From NCBI RefSeq assembly GCF_011762155.1, contig NZ_JAASQL010000001.1:1240001-1304000 (forward strand): a stretch of DNA of 64,000 nucleotides. Direction: 5' to 3'. The position numbers were made by a program, and so were the translations under genes. Source of the stretch: Wenyingzhuangia heitensis (GTDB taxonomy: Bacteria; Bacteroidota; Bacteroidia; Flavobacteriales; Flavobacteriaceae). The notes beneath the pieces were generated by a model. That model was not told the DNA's origin and did not search any database. It saw only the letters and a program-made list of their open reading frames with translations. Every line of letters starts with the position of its first letter. Within the stretch, counting starts at the first letter, position 1. Shown here piece after piece: positions 27,000-35,691 of this stretch.

Positions 27000-27854
27000 A
27001 TGAAACGTAAACATATTTGGATAAAATGTCTTTTGTTAATATCTCTATCTGCTATAGGGTGTGGAGGAGAAGACAGTATAAGTAGTCAAGAAACGGGTAA
27101 TCTTAACTGTTTAGGAACGATAGAAGGTGCCGTTGCAACAGGAAATAATGATGTGCTTGTATGGTCGGATGAATTTAATGAAGATGGTTCTCCGTGTACA
27201 GAAAATTGGACCTATGATATAGGTAACAGTGGCTGGGGTAACAATGAAGTGCAATATTACACCAGAGATAATGCGGTGGTGACTAACGGAGTTTTAAAAA
27301 TTACAGCTAAAAAAGAAACCTACAGAGGAGCTCCTTATACTTCTGCCCGAATAAAAACACAAGACAGATTTAGCTTTACCTATGGTAAGGTTGAGGTTCG
27401 TGCAAAATTACCCTACGGTTTAGGTACTTGGCCTGCCATATGGATGTTGGGAGAGAATATTTCTACAGTTAGTTGGCCGGCATGTGGTGAAATAGATATT
27501 ATGGAGCGTGCAGGAACCAGTTCAGAAAATTTAAAAATTACCACAAGTGCCATTCACAATCCATCGGGTTATGGAAACACTCCTTATGTGGGAGAAAATG
27601 AACCTAAAGAAGATTTGTCTACAGAGTTTCATGTGTATGGAATTAATTGGACACAAGATAAAATTGAATTTATGGTAGATGATGTTGTGCATTACACCTA
27701 TCAACCTACAGCTAAAGATGGAGCTAATTGGCCTTTTGATAAACCTCAGTTTGTGATTTTAAATGTAGCCATGGGGGGAACCTTAGGAGGAAGTATAGAT
27801 TCAAATTTTACAGAGTCGGCTATGGAGATTGATTATGTAAGAGTTTATCAATAA
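27000..27854 (+). CDS. GH16 endo-beta-1,3-glucanase-type lipoprotein
   Basis: This 284-residue lipoprotein has lipobox LSAIGC (Cys21) and one GH16 domain (about 50-284). The catalytic motif is GEIDIMER, of the E-x-D-x-x-E type, with Glu164 as nucleophile, Asp166 assisting and Glu169 as acid/base. The extra Met in the motif is the beta-bulge form seen in laminarinases and lichenases. Aromatic stretches such as LGTWPAIWML and WPFDKPQFVILNVAMGG are also typical. It should sit on the cell surface and cut beta-1,3- or mixed-linked glucan into oligosaccharides for the SusCD pair. The next gene, GH3, is 53 bases downstream. Confidence 0.92.
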   Translation: MKRKHIWIKCLLLISLSAIGCGGEDSISSQETGNLNCLGTIEGAVATGNNDVLVWSDEFNEDGSPCTENWTYDIGNSGWGNNEVQYYTRDNAVVTNGVLKITAKKETYRGAPYTSARIKTQDRFSFTYGKVEVRAKLPYGLGTWPAIWMLGENISTVSWPACGEIDIMERAGTSSENLKITTSAIHNPSGYGNTPYVGENEPKEDLSTEFHVYGINWTQDKIEFMVDDVVHYTYQPTAKDGANWPFDKPQFVILNVAMGGTLGGSIDSNFTESAMEIDYVRVYQ

Positions 27855-27907
27855 GAGAGTTAATATAAGATGATTTTGTTAGTGTTATCATCATAAATAA
27901 TAAGTAT

Positions 27908-30187
27908 ATGAAAAAAATTATTATAAGTATATGCATCTTAGCATCTTTGGTAGCTGTGTTCTCATTTAGTAATGATGAAGAAAACAATTATATGGATACA
28001 AATTTGTCTGTAGATAAAAGAACTGAAGCTTTACTTTCTAAAATGACTTTAGAGGAAAAAATTGGGCAAATGAATCAATACAATGGTTTTTGGAATGTAA
28101 CAGGTCCTACTCCAATTCAAGGAGATGCCGCCAAAAAGTATAAAGATTTACGCAAAGGATTTGTAGGTTCTATGTTAAATGTAAGAGGGGTTAAAGAAGT
28201 AAGGGCTGTTCAAAAAATAGCAGTAGAAGAGTCTAGACTGGGAATTCCTTTAATTATTGGTTTTGATGTAATTCACGGGTACAAAACATTAAGCCCAATT
28301 CCGTTGGCAGAAGCCGCAAGTTGGGATTTAGAAGCTATTAAAAAATCATCGGAAATGGCTGCGTTAGAGGCATCGGCTGCAGGAATCAATTGGACATTTG
28401 CTCCTATGGTAGATGTGTCTAGAGATGCTCGTTGGGGTCGTGTAATGGAAGGTGCAGGTGAAGATCCGTATTTAGGAAGTAAAATAGCAAAAGCAAGAAT
28501 TGTAGGTTTTCAAGGAACAGATTTATCTAAAGAGAATACCATTTTGGCTACGGCTAAACATTTTGCAGGGTATGGTTTTGCAGAGTCAGGAAGAGATTAT
28601 AATACGGTAGATGTAGGAACATCAACATTACATAATATAATATTACCTCCTTTTAAAGCTTCTGTTGATGCGGGTGTTAGAACATTTATGAATTCTTTTA
28701 ATGAATTAAACGGAATCCCTGCTACAGGAAATTCTTATTTGCAAAGAGATTTGTTAAAAGGAGAATGGGAGTTTGACGGTTTTGTAATATCAGATTGGGG
28801 ATCTTTGGTAGAAATGATTGCGCACGGGCATGCAAAAGATTTAAAACATGCAGCAGAAATTGCAGCAAATGCAGGATCTGATATGGATATGGAATCGAAT
28901 GCTTATGTGCACCATTTGGCTAGTTTGGTAAAAGAAGGAAAAGTAAAAGAAAGTGTAGTTGATGATGCTGTTAGACGAATTTTAAAAGTAAAGTTTGAAT
29001 TAGGTTTGTTTGAAGATCCTTATCGTTATTGTGATGAGCAAAGAGAGCAAAATATAATGGGAAGTAAAGAAATATTAGATGCTTCTTTAGACTTAGCAAA
29101 AAAATCAATTGTATTACTTAAGAATGAAAAACATTTATTGCCTTTAAAAAAACAAGGTCAAAATATAGCTGTAATTGGGGCTTTGGCAAATGACAAAACA
29201 AGTCCATTAGGTAGTTGGAGAATTGCAGCAAAAGACAATTCAGCAGTTTCTGTATTAGAAGGTTTAAGTACTTATAATGGAAATAAGATTATGTATGCCA
29301 AAGGAGCTGATGTTGCTTTGGGAACTCCAAATTTTATTACTGAAGTAAAAATTAATCAAACAGATAAAAGTGAATTTGAAAATGCAAAACAAGTGGCTAA
29401 AAATGCCGATGTGGTTGTGATGGTTTTAGGAGAACATGGTTTTCAGAGTGGAGAAGGAAGAAGTAGAGTTGATCTTGGTTTGCCAGGAGTCCAGCAAGAG
29501 TTGTTAGAGGAAATTCACAAAATCAATAAAAATATTGTTTTGGTTTTAAACAACGGTAGACCATTAACACTAGGTTGGGCAGATGCTCATATACCTACAA
29601 TTTTAGAGTGTTGGCAATTAGGAACTCAAAGTGGTTTGGCTATTGCTCAAGTATTGTATGGGGATTATAATCCTAGTGGAAAGTTACCTATGAGTTTCCC
29701 AAGACATGTTGGTCAGTTGCCTTTGTACTACAATTATAAAAACACGGGAAGACCCACTTTACCTGGGAAGGATGTGGTTTTTTGGTCTCATTTTCAAGAT
29801 GAACAAAACAGTGCCTTGTATCCTTTTGGGCACGGATTAAGTTATACACAGTTTGAATACGAAAACTTAAAAGTAAGTCATAAAAATAAGGAAGTACATG
29901 TAAAAGTTGAGGTGAAAAACATAGGAGATGTAAAAGGAAAAGAGGTGGTGCAATTGTATACTAGAGATTTAGTAGCAAGTGTAACCAGACCTGTAAAAGA
30001 ATTAAAAGGCTTTGAGTTAATTGAGTTAGCTGCAGGTGAAGAAAAAATAATTGAGTTTGTATTAACGGATAAAGAACTTGGATTTTATGATAACAACGGA
30101 GTTTTTATAGTTGAACCAGGAGAATTTAAGTTGTTTGTAGGAGGAAGTTCTAAAACAGTAATAGAAACCAGTTTTGAGATACAATAA
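27908..30187 (+). CDS. bglX: GH3 beta-glucosidase (BglX-type), exported
   Basis: This 759-residue enzyme has an N-terminal hydrophobic export signal (about 1-20). The GH3 TIM-barrel carries the nucleophile Asp296 in GFVISDWGS, with substrate residues in KHFAGYG and RDARWGRVMEG. The alpha/beta sandwich domain (about 400-620) includes GEHGFQSGEGRSR with a possible acid/base Glu. A fibronectin III-like C-terminal domain contains LYTRDLVASVTRPVKELKGF. It likely releases glucose from beta-gluco-oligosaccharides in the periplasm. It is the last gene of the beta-glucan locus and is probably co-transcribed with GH16. Confidence 0.93.
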   Translation: MKKIIISICILASLVAVFSFSNDEENNYMDTNLSVDKRTEALLSKMTLEEKIGQMNQYNGFWNVTGPTPIQGDAAKKYKDLRKGFVGSMLNVRGVKEVRAVQKIAVEESRLGIPLIIGFDVIHGYKTLSPIPLAEAASWDLEAIKKSSEMAALEASAAGINWTFAPMVDVSRDARWGRVMEGAGEDPYLGSKIAKARIVGFQGTDLSKENTILATAKHFAGYGFAESGRDYNTVDVGTSTLHNIILPPFKASVDAGVRTFMNSFNELNGIPATGNSYLQRDLLKGEWEFDGFVISDWGSLVEMIAHGHAKDLKHAAEIAANAGSDMDMESNAYVHHLASLVKEGKVKESVVDDAVRRILKVKFELGLFEDPYRYCDEQREQNIMGSKEILDASLDLAKKSIVLLKNEKHLLPLKKQGQNIAVIGALANDKTSPLGSWRIAAKDNSAVSVLEGLSTYNGNKIMYAKGADVALGTPNFITEVKINQTDKSEFENAKQVAKNADVVVMVLGEHGFQSGEGRSRVDLGLPGVQQELLEEIHKINKNIVLVLNNGRPLTLGWADAHIPTILECWQLGTQSGLAIAQVLYGDYNPSGKLPMSFPRHVGQLPLYYNYKNTGRPTLPGKDVVFWSHFQDEQNSALYPFGHGLSYTQFEYENLKVSHKNKEVHVKVEVKNIGDVKGKEVVQLYTRDLVASVTRPVKELKGFELIELAAGEEKIIEFVLTDKELGFYDNNGVFIVEPGEFKLFVGGSSKTVIETSFEIQ

Positions 30188-30225
30188 AAGTTAAATATGC
30201 CCCTATATTTATGTGAGGCTGAATA

Positions 30226-31908
30226 TTAAAAGTCAGCCTCAATTTGTACTGTTATTTCTTTTTGAGTAATAGGATGACGGAAAGTAATAGACTCTGCATG
30301 TAAGTGGAGTCTATTTTGTTTTTTACCATACAAATCATCACCAACAATAGCTGTGTTTAAACCTAGTTGATGAGAGGCATGTACTCTTAGTTGATGTGTT
30401 CTACCCGTGACAGGATAAAAGTAAACTTTTGTCTTTCCATTTTTTTTGTCAATAATTTCCCACTTTGTTCTTGCCGATTTTCCATGTTCAAAACAAACCA
30501 ATTGCCTGGGTCTGTCATCAATATCTAAACGCAAAGGCAAATCTATAAAACCTTCTTCTTTTTCAGGAATACCGTCTAACAACGCAACATAACGTTTGTT
30601 TACTTGTCTTTTAATAAATTGACGTTGTATATGTTGATGAATTTCTTTGGTTTTGGCAATTACCATCAACCCAGAAGTAGACATGTCTAATCTGTGTACA
30701 ATTAAAGGTCCTGTTGCATTGGGAAATTTTTGTTTCATGCGCAAATACACGGAATCATGAATGGTTTTTCCCGGAACCGATAAAAATTCAGCAGGTTTGT
30801 TAACAACGACTAAATAATCATCTTCAAAAACAGTAGTAATTTCTTTTCCAATAGCTGGATTGGTTAATAAAGGATTTTCATCCATTTCCATTCCGTCAAG
30901 CATATGTCCCAAAATAGGTTTGCATTTTCCTTGACAAGCAGGATAGTAATTTCCGTGTTTTCTAATTTCAGATTTAGGACTATCTCCCCACCAAAATTCT
31001 GCCATACAAATAGGTGTTAACTTGTTAATAAAAGCATATTGTAATAGTTTAGGAGCAGCACATTCTCCCGCTCCTGCAGGAGGAGTTTCAAAAACACCTT
31101 GTTTAAAAATATCTAGTAGATCTTGTTCTTCTCCTTTTTGATTTAAGAATTTATATTGATGAAATAAATAGTGTTGTAGCGCGTTAGATTTTTCTTTTCT
31201 AAGCGTTTTTAAATCCTGTATTTTGTGTTTAAAAGTAGCTACTTGGTTTTGTAGTTCTTTTATTTTTTCTTCAAAAGATAAGGTGAGTTTTTTAAGTTTA
31301 GTTTTGGCAGCTACACTTTTTTTAGCCAATTTTTCTAAAAGAATTTGGTAGTCGTTTGTAGACAATGTTTGTTCAGCTTGTAAACGTTCTTCTTTTCTTT
31401 CTTTTTTTGCTTTTATCATAAAAGCTCTTAACTCCCCAATTTCTTTAATAGATTTTTTTAGGGTTTGCTCTAGTTTGTTTTTATATAAAATATAATCAGT
31501 ATTGTTTTCTAAAGCTTCTATTTGTGCATTGATGTTGTTTAATGCTATCTCTTCTTTTAAAAAATGACTGTTTTTAGATAACATATCAAACACAGGAGGA
31601 ACAAAATAAGAGTGGTTGTTGGTTCCTGCTAATTTTCCAGAAAAGGCACTAATAAATCCAATGTCACCTTTTTGGTTTTTAACAACCAAAACACCAAACA
31701 TTTTACCAATCGGTTTTTCGTTTAAAAGATTGTTTTCTGTAAAAGGATGTTGCCACTCTTGTTGATGGGTAATATAATCTTGTACTTGTTTTGCAGCTAA
31801 TTCACACAAAGGATGTGTTTCGTAATAAAACGGGTAGGTGAATTTTTTTGGCAGTGCGATGTTAGAAATATCACTGTTAAAAGAATGAAAAAAATGGAGT
31901 GCAGACAT
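30226..31908 (-). CDS. RluA-family RNA pseudouridine synthase with long N-terminal coiled-coil extension
   Basis: This 560-residue protein is nearly twice the usual RluA size. The catalytic domain (about 350-555) has the RluA signature HRLDMSTSGLMVIAKT with the catalytic Asp. The extra ~330 residues hold a Lys/Glu-rich coiled coil (about 115-245) and two conserved-looking cysteine patches (GECAAPKLLQYAF and YPACQGKCKP). Such long forms occur across Bacteroidota. It should convert specific uridines in rRNA or tRNA to pseudouridine; the target cannot be told. It is convergent with the GH3 gene, and a small stem-loop (30215-30240) spans the shared end. Confidence 0.85.
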   Translation of the reverse strand: MSALHFFHSFNSDISNIALPKKFTYPFYYETHPLCELAAKQVQDYITHQQEWQHPFTENNLLNEKPIGKMFGVLVVKNQKGDIGFISAFSGKLAGTNNHSYFVPPVFDMLSKNSHFLKEEIALNNINAQIEALENNTDYILYKNKLEQTLKKSIKEIGELRAFMIKAKKERKEERLQAEQTLSTNDYQILLEKLAKKSVAAKTKLKKLTLSFEEKIKELQNQVATFKHKIQDLKTLRKEKSNALQHYLFHQYKFLNQKGEEQDLLDIFKQGVFETPPAGAGECAAPKLLQYAFINKLTPICMAEFWWGDSPKSEIRKHGNYYPACQGKCKPILGHMLDGMEMDENPLLTNPAIGKEITTVFEDDYLVVVNKPAEFLSVPGKTIHDSVYLRMKQKFPNATGPLIVHRLDMSTSGLMVIAKTKEIHQHIQRQFIKRQVNKRYVALLDGIPEKEEGFIDLPLRLDIDDRPRQLVCFEHGKSARTKWEIIDKKNGKTKVYFYPVTGRTHQLRVHASHQLGLNTAIVGDDLYGKKQNRLHLHAESITFRHPITQKEITVQIEADF

Positions 31909-31946
31909 CTGTACAAATAATTAGATGACAAAGATACTTAATGTAT

Positions 31947-32804
31947 TTAGTTCTTAAAGCCTACCCACAATTGTTTCCAAAAAGTTGAAGGCACTTTATC
32001 ATCTCCTTTAAAACCTAGTAGTTCATTTTTATCCACTTTAGGAATGTAATTTGTTCTAAAAATATAATCCCAAAGGCTTAAACTAATTCCAAAATTAACT
32101 CCATATTTTTTGTCTTTTGGCAAATGGTAAGCATGATGATACAAATGCATTACAGGGTTGTTAAATATATATTTTAAAGGTCCCCAAGTAATGTTTAAGT
32201 TAGAATGGTTTAAATGTCCAATGCTAATGGCAATAAAATGGACTAGATAAGCTTGTTCAGGTTCAAAACCACCAAGCAGCATAATAGCCAATGTTTTTAG
32301 AGGCTTGTAGAGTATGTTTTCTATCCAATGATAACGCAAATGCGCTGCAAATCCCATTTCTTTTACACTGTGGTGTACTTGATGAAAACTCCACAAAGCA
32401 TCAAACCGATGTAGCATGACATGTGTAAACCATTGAAAAAAATCACTCAATACAAAAAAGATCAAAAGCTGTGTAAAAGGAGCTAAGTTTTTAAGGTCTA
32501 CAACTGCCAGAGAATTGGTGCTCAAACCTACAAAGGCCAACAGATTACTAAAAATAGCGTAAAACCCACTGATAAAAATGCTAAACAAAAAGAAGTTAAA
32601 AAACATGTAAAATCCATCTAGCCAAAAGTCTTGTCTAAAAATAGATTGTTGTTTTCTCCAAGGGAATAAAATCTCTAAACTCCATACTATTAAAGAAATA
32701 AGAATGAGTCCCCAAAAATAATTTTCATACCAATTTGTTTGAAAGCTAATCATTTGGTACAACCAAGACAAGGTATTGATAAAGCTATTGAGAAATGTAT
32801 TCAT
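31947..32804 (-). CDS. Fatty acid hydroxylase/sterol desaturase-family membrane protein
   Basis: This 285-residue integral membrane protein has about five to six hydrophobic segments and the histidine clusters of the di-iron membrane hydroxylases: HVMLH, HQVHHS and HLYHHAYH. Family members oxidise lipids (sterols, carotenoids, fatty acyl chains or alkylglycerols); the substrate here is unknown. It is transcribed away from the YeeE/YedE genes, and the GTAAC-N4-GTTAC operator at 32824 lies only about 20 bases upstream of its start codon, so it could be affected by the same regulator. Confidence 0.85.
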   Translation of the reverse strand: MNTFLNSFINTLSWLYQMISFQTNWYENYFWGLILISLIVWSLEILFPWRKQQSIFRQDFWLDGFYMFFNFFLFSIFISGFYAIFSNLLAFVGLSTNSLAVVDLKNLAPFTQLLIFFVLSDFFQWFTHVMLHRFDALWSFHQVHHSVKEMGFAAHLRYHWIENILYKPLKTLAIMLLGGFEPEQAYLVHFIAISIGHLNHSNLNITWGPLKYIFNNPVMHLYHHAYHLPKDKKYGVNFGISLSLWDYIFRTNYIPKVDKNELLGFKGDDKVPSTFWKQLWVGFKN

Positions 32805-32823
32805 ACTATAAATAATTTTGGCT

Positions 32824-32867
32824 GTAACAATTGTTACCTATGTATTGGTCGTGTTAAATTATCTTTG
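32824..32867 (+). promoter_or_regulatory. Promoter of the YeeE/YedE pair with operator copy 3
   Basis: The perfect palindrome GTAAC-AATT-GTTAC (32824-32837) lies exactly 22 nt upstream of a -7 box TATCTTTG (32860-32867). The start codon is at 32895. Sequence, symmetry and spacing match the promoters at 7887 and 9677, which tie this locus to the sulfur cluster 21 kb away. Confidence 0.78.
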
Positions 32868-32894
32868 CTTAAAAATAATAATTAAAAATAGAGA

Positions 32895-33443
32895 ATGGAA
32901 TTAATATTACAACCTTGGCCATGGTATGTTTCTGGAACATTAATAGCGCTAGTTTTGTTTTTGTTGTTAATGATGGGAGATAGTTTTGGAATGTCATCTA
33001 ATTTAAGAACCTTGTGTACCTTATGTGGAGCAGGAAAAAAAACAGACTTTTTTAACTTTGATTGGAAAACTCAAAAATGGAATCTATTAGTAATGATAGG
33101 AGCTGTAATTGGTGGTTTTATAGGAGCTAATTTGTTGTCTTCAGGTTCTGGTGTGGCTATTAATCCAGCAACTATAGATCAGTTACAAGATATTGGAATT
33201 ACCAGTTCTGGTAGATCTTATCTACCGGTAGAAATTTTTCAAGTTTTTAGCATTAAAAATATAGTTTTACTGGCCGTGGGTGGTTTTTTAGTGGGATTTG
33301 GTGCTAGGTATGCTGGCGGATGTACATCTGGTCATGCAATTTCTGGGTTGAGTAATTTACAGTTACCTTCCTTAATAGCAGTTATCGGTTTTTTTATAGG
33401 AGGACTTGTTATGATTCACTTCTTATTCCCAATCATTTTTTAA
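32895..33443 (+). CDS. YeeE/YedE-family sulfur-compound transporter, half 1
   Basis: This 182-residue membrane protein has about four to five hydrophobic helices. The hallmark GARYAGGCTSGHAISG (about 137-152) contains the cysteine that, in thiosulfate transporters of the TsuA/YeeE type, contacts the substrate. Here the full-length transporter is split into two genes, of which this is the larger. The second half starts ten bases downstream. With the persulfide dioxygenase regulon promoter, I infer import or export of thiosulfate or another sulfane-sulfur compound. Confidence 0.88.
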   Translation: MELILQPWPWYVSGTLIALVLFLLLMMGDSFGMSSNLRTLCTLCGAGKKTDFFNFDWKTQKWNLLVMIGAVIGGFIGANLLSSGSGVAINPATIDQLQDIGITSSGRSYLPVEIFQVFSIKNIVLLAVGGFLVGFGARYAGGCTSGHAISGLSNLQLPSLIAVIGFFIGGLVMIHFLFPIIF

Positions 33444-33453
33444 AAATTAAGAC

Positions 33454-33867
33454 ATGAAAAATAGTATATATATAGGTATTGGTATTTTGTTTGGAATTAC
33501 CATGTACAAATCCGAAGCAGCTTCTTGGTTTAGAATTTACGAAATGTTTAATTTTCAAGCCTTCCATATGTATGGAATTATTGGAGTAGCTGTTGTTTTA
33601 GGATTGATTACAACTCAACTTATTAAAAAATATAAGGTAAAAAGTTTTTACAACGTACCAATTGTTATAAATGACAAAGAAAAATCTGTAAAAAGATATT
33701 TGTTTGGCGGAATTATTTTTGGGTTAGGTTGGGCATTAGCAGGAGCTTGTCCTGGTCCTATGTTTACTTTGGTCGGAGCAGGTTTTTATAGTTTGCTTAT
33801 TGTGATAGGATCAGCTGTTTTAGGAACTTTTATCTACGGAAAATTAAAAGATAAGCTACCACATTAG
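33454..33867 (+). CDS. YeeE/YedE-family sulfur-compound transporter, half 2
   Basis: This 137-residue membrane protein (DUF6691-like) has about four helices. The second cysteine motif is FGLGWALAGACPGPMFTLVG (about 92-111). It should pair with the preceding protein to build one pseudo-symmetric transporter. A terminator follows at once, so this is a two-gene operon. The split arrangement is common in Bacteroidota and Proteobacteria. Confidence 0.88.
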   Translation: MKNSIYIGIGILFGITMYKSEAASWFRIYEMFNFQAFHMYGIIGVAVVLGLITTQLIKKYKVKSFYNVPIVINDKEKSVKRYLFGGIIFGLGWALAGACPGPMFTLVGAGFYSLLIVIGSAVLGTFIYGKLKDKLPH

Positions 33868-33882
33868 ATAGGTGATGCACAC

Positions 33883-33921
33883 AAAAAAAAGAGGTTTCTA
33901 AATTTAGAAACCTCTTTTTTT
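33883..33921. terminator. Bidirectional terminator
   Basis: An inverted repeat (AGAGGTTTCTAAA / TTTAGAAACCTCT) with A and T runs on each side lies between the YeeE/YedE pair and the convergent esterase operon, touching the esterase stop codon. Confidence 0.9.
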
Positions 33922-34795
33922 ATTGAACTGTTTCAATCAGTTTTTCACTTACAGCCCAATCATAAAAACGTTCTATCCATGTATCTGAAGGTAGATTTTG
34001 AGTAGTCATTCCAAAACCATGTTTTCCTTTTGCATACATATGTAGTTCTGCATCTTTGTTGTTTTCTTTGTAAGAAGTATATAAATCAATACTACCTGTA
34101 GCTAGTTTTAAAGGGTCATTACTTGCACAAACAATAAATAATGGTGGAGCATCTTGTTTAGGTTCTTGTACAGGATATTCACTAGTCCAAGGATAAATAG
34201 GAGCTATAAAGTTAGGTCTGTTTTTTTCGGTATAATTATAACCAACACCCATGGTAACCGCACCACCTGCAGAAAATCCCATCACCCCAATTTTATTAGG
34301 GTTTACAGAAAGTTTTTTAGCATTGTTTCTAGCATAAGTAATTGCATTTAAAGCATCATCAATAGAAGCCGGAAATAATTTTTGATGAATTTCTTTTTTT
34401 TGTTGATAGCTAATTCTGTTTTTCTTTTTAAAATCAGCAAAGTCTTTTCCTTTTTTGGTAGGTTTTAATCTATATTTTAAAACAACGGCAGTGACTCCTT
34501 TTTTAACCAACCAATCTGCCACCATAGTACCTTCTGTTAAAATACTATTAATAGTCATTCCACCACCAGGAAGTATAATTACCGCAGTACCTGTGTTAAT
34601 CTCTTTTTTGGGTTTAAAAATTTGAATACTTGGTTTAGAAATATTTGCAACTCTAGGAATGTCTGTTACATAAGTAACTTCTTTTCCTTTCCAGATAAGT
34701 CCTTCTACTTTTTTATAAGGCAATTTTACAATTTCTTGTGCCTGAGCAAATAAGGTAAATAAGACAAAAACAAAAATTAACTTTTTTAACATCAT
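33920..34795 (-). CDS. Exported alpha/beta hydrolase (acetyl-xylan-esterase-like), copy 2
   Basis: This 291-residue protein has a signal peptide (about 1-19, ending FAQAQE) and an alpha/beta hydrolase fold. The oxyanion motif is LPGGGMT, the nucleophile is Ser in GFSAGGAVTMG, the acid probably Asp in SNDPL, and the His is in KGKHGFGM. It resembles the BD-FAE/axe group of carbohydrate esterases. It is the last gene of a three-gene operon with a close paralogue one base upstream and the Nudix-type regulator. Next to the xylose genes, removal of acetyl groups from xylo-oligosaccharides is the likely role. Confidence 0.8.
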   Translation of the reverse strand: MMLKKLIFVFVLFTLFAQAQEIVKLPYKKVEGLIWKGKEVTYVTDIPRVANISKPSIQIFKPKKEINTGTAVIILPGGGMTINSILTEGTMVADWLVKKGVTAVVLKYRLKPTKKGKDFADFKKKNRISYQQKKEIHQKLFPASIDDALNAITYARNNAKKLSVNPNKIGVMGFSAGGAVTMGVGYNYTEKNRPNFIAPIYPWTSEYPVQEPKQDAPPLFIVCASNDPLKLATGSIDLYTSYKENNKDAELHMYAKGKHGFGMTTQNLPSDTWIERFYDWAVSEKLIETVQ

Positions 34796-34796
34796 T

Positions 34797-35687
34797 TTAT
34801 TTTTTTAAAGTGATTAGTTTTTCATTTACTCCCCAGTCATAAAAACGTTCTATCCAAGTATCTGAAGGTAGTTCCAAAGATTTCATTCCAAAACCATGAC
34901 CACCTTTTGCATACATGTGCAATTCGGCATTTAAGTCTAGCTCTTTCCACGATTTATATATATGAACACTTCCCATAGCTAACTGTAAAGGATCGTTACT
35001 AGCACAAACTATAAATATAGGAGGAGAATCTTTTTGTGGTTTTTGTACAGGGTATTTAGCGGTCCACGGATACACAGGAACTAAAAAGTTAGGCCTGTTT
35101 TTCTGCGTATAATTATAAGCAACTCCCATAGTAACTGCACCACCTGCTGAGAAGCCCATAAATCCAATTTTATTAGGATTTATTCCGTAGTTAGTAGTAT
35201 GTTTTCGTAAATAAGAAATTGCTGTTAAACCATCTTGAATAGCATAAGGAATTACTTTATTTACATGGTTTTGAATCTTTTCAGGGGTTTGTTTCCTTAG
35301 CTTTTTATAATCTTCAATGGCATCGTTACTTTCAGACGGAACTAGCCTGTATTTTAAGACGACTGCTGTAATTCCTTTTGAGGTTAGCCATTCAGCAACT
35401 TTTTTTCCTTCGTTTAACATGCTAAGCGCATATAAAGCACCTCCAGGAGCAATAATTATGGCAGTTCCATTTCTTAATTCTTTTTTAGGATGATAAATAT
35501 CTATACTTGGTTCTGATACATTGGTAATTACATCAGAGTTCCAGTTTTTAGAAAAATAATGATGTTCTTTTCCTGTCCAAGTTACATCGTTAGCTTTTGT
35601 AAAAGGAAGTTTTAACGTTTCTACTTTTTGAGCAAAAAGAGAAAGAGTACAAAAAAATATAAAAGATAAAATAGTGGGTTTAAACAT
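34797..35687 (-). CDS. Exported alpha/beta hydrolase (acetyl-xylan-esterase-like), copy 1
   Basis: This 296-residue paralogue of the next gene has a signal peptide (about 1-19, SLFAQ), oxyanion motif APGGALYAL, nucleophile in GFSAGGAVTMGVAYNYT, SNDPLQLAMGS near the acid residue and the His in KGGHGFGM. The pair is similar along its whole length and the genes are one base apart, which points to local duplication. It lies four bases downstream of the Nudix-type regulator gene. A periplasmic or surface esterase acting on acylated xylo-oligosaccharides is inferred from context. Confidence 0.8.
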   Translation of the reverse strand: MFKPTILSFIFFCTLSLFAQKVETLKLPFTKANDVTWTGKEHHYFSKNWNSDVITNVSEPSIDIYHPKKELRNGTAIIIAPGGALYALSMLNEGKKVAEWLTSKGITAVVLKYRLVPSESNDAIEDYKKLRKQTPEKIQNHVNKVIPYAIQDGLTAISYLRKHTTNYGINPNKIGFMGFSAGGAVTMGVAYNYTQKNRPNFLVPVYPWTAKYPVQKPQKDSPPIFIVCASNDPLQLAMGSVHIYKSWKELDLNAELHMYAKGGHGFGMKSLELPSDTWIERFYDWGVNEKLITLKK

Positions 35688-35691
35688 GGCT

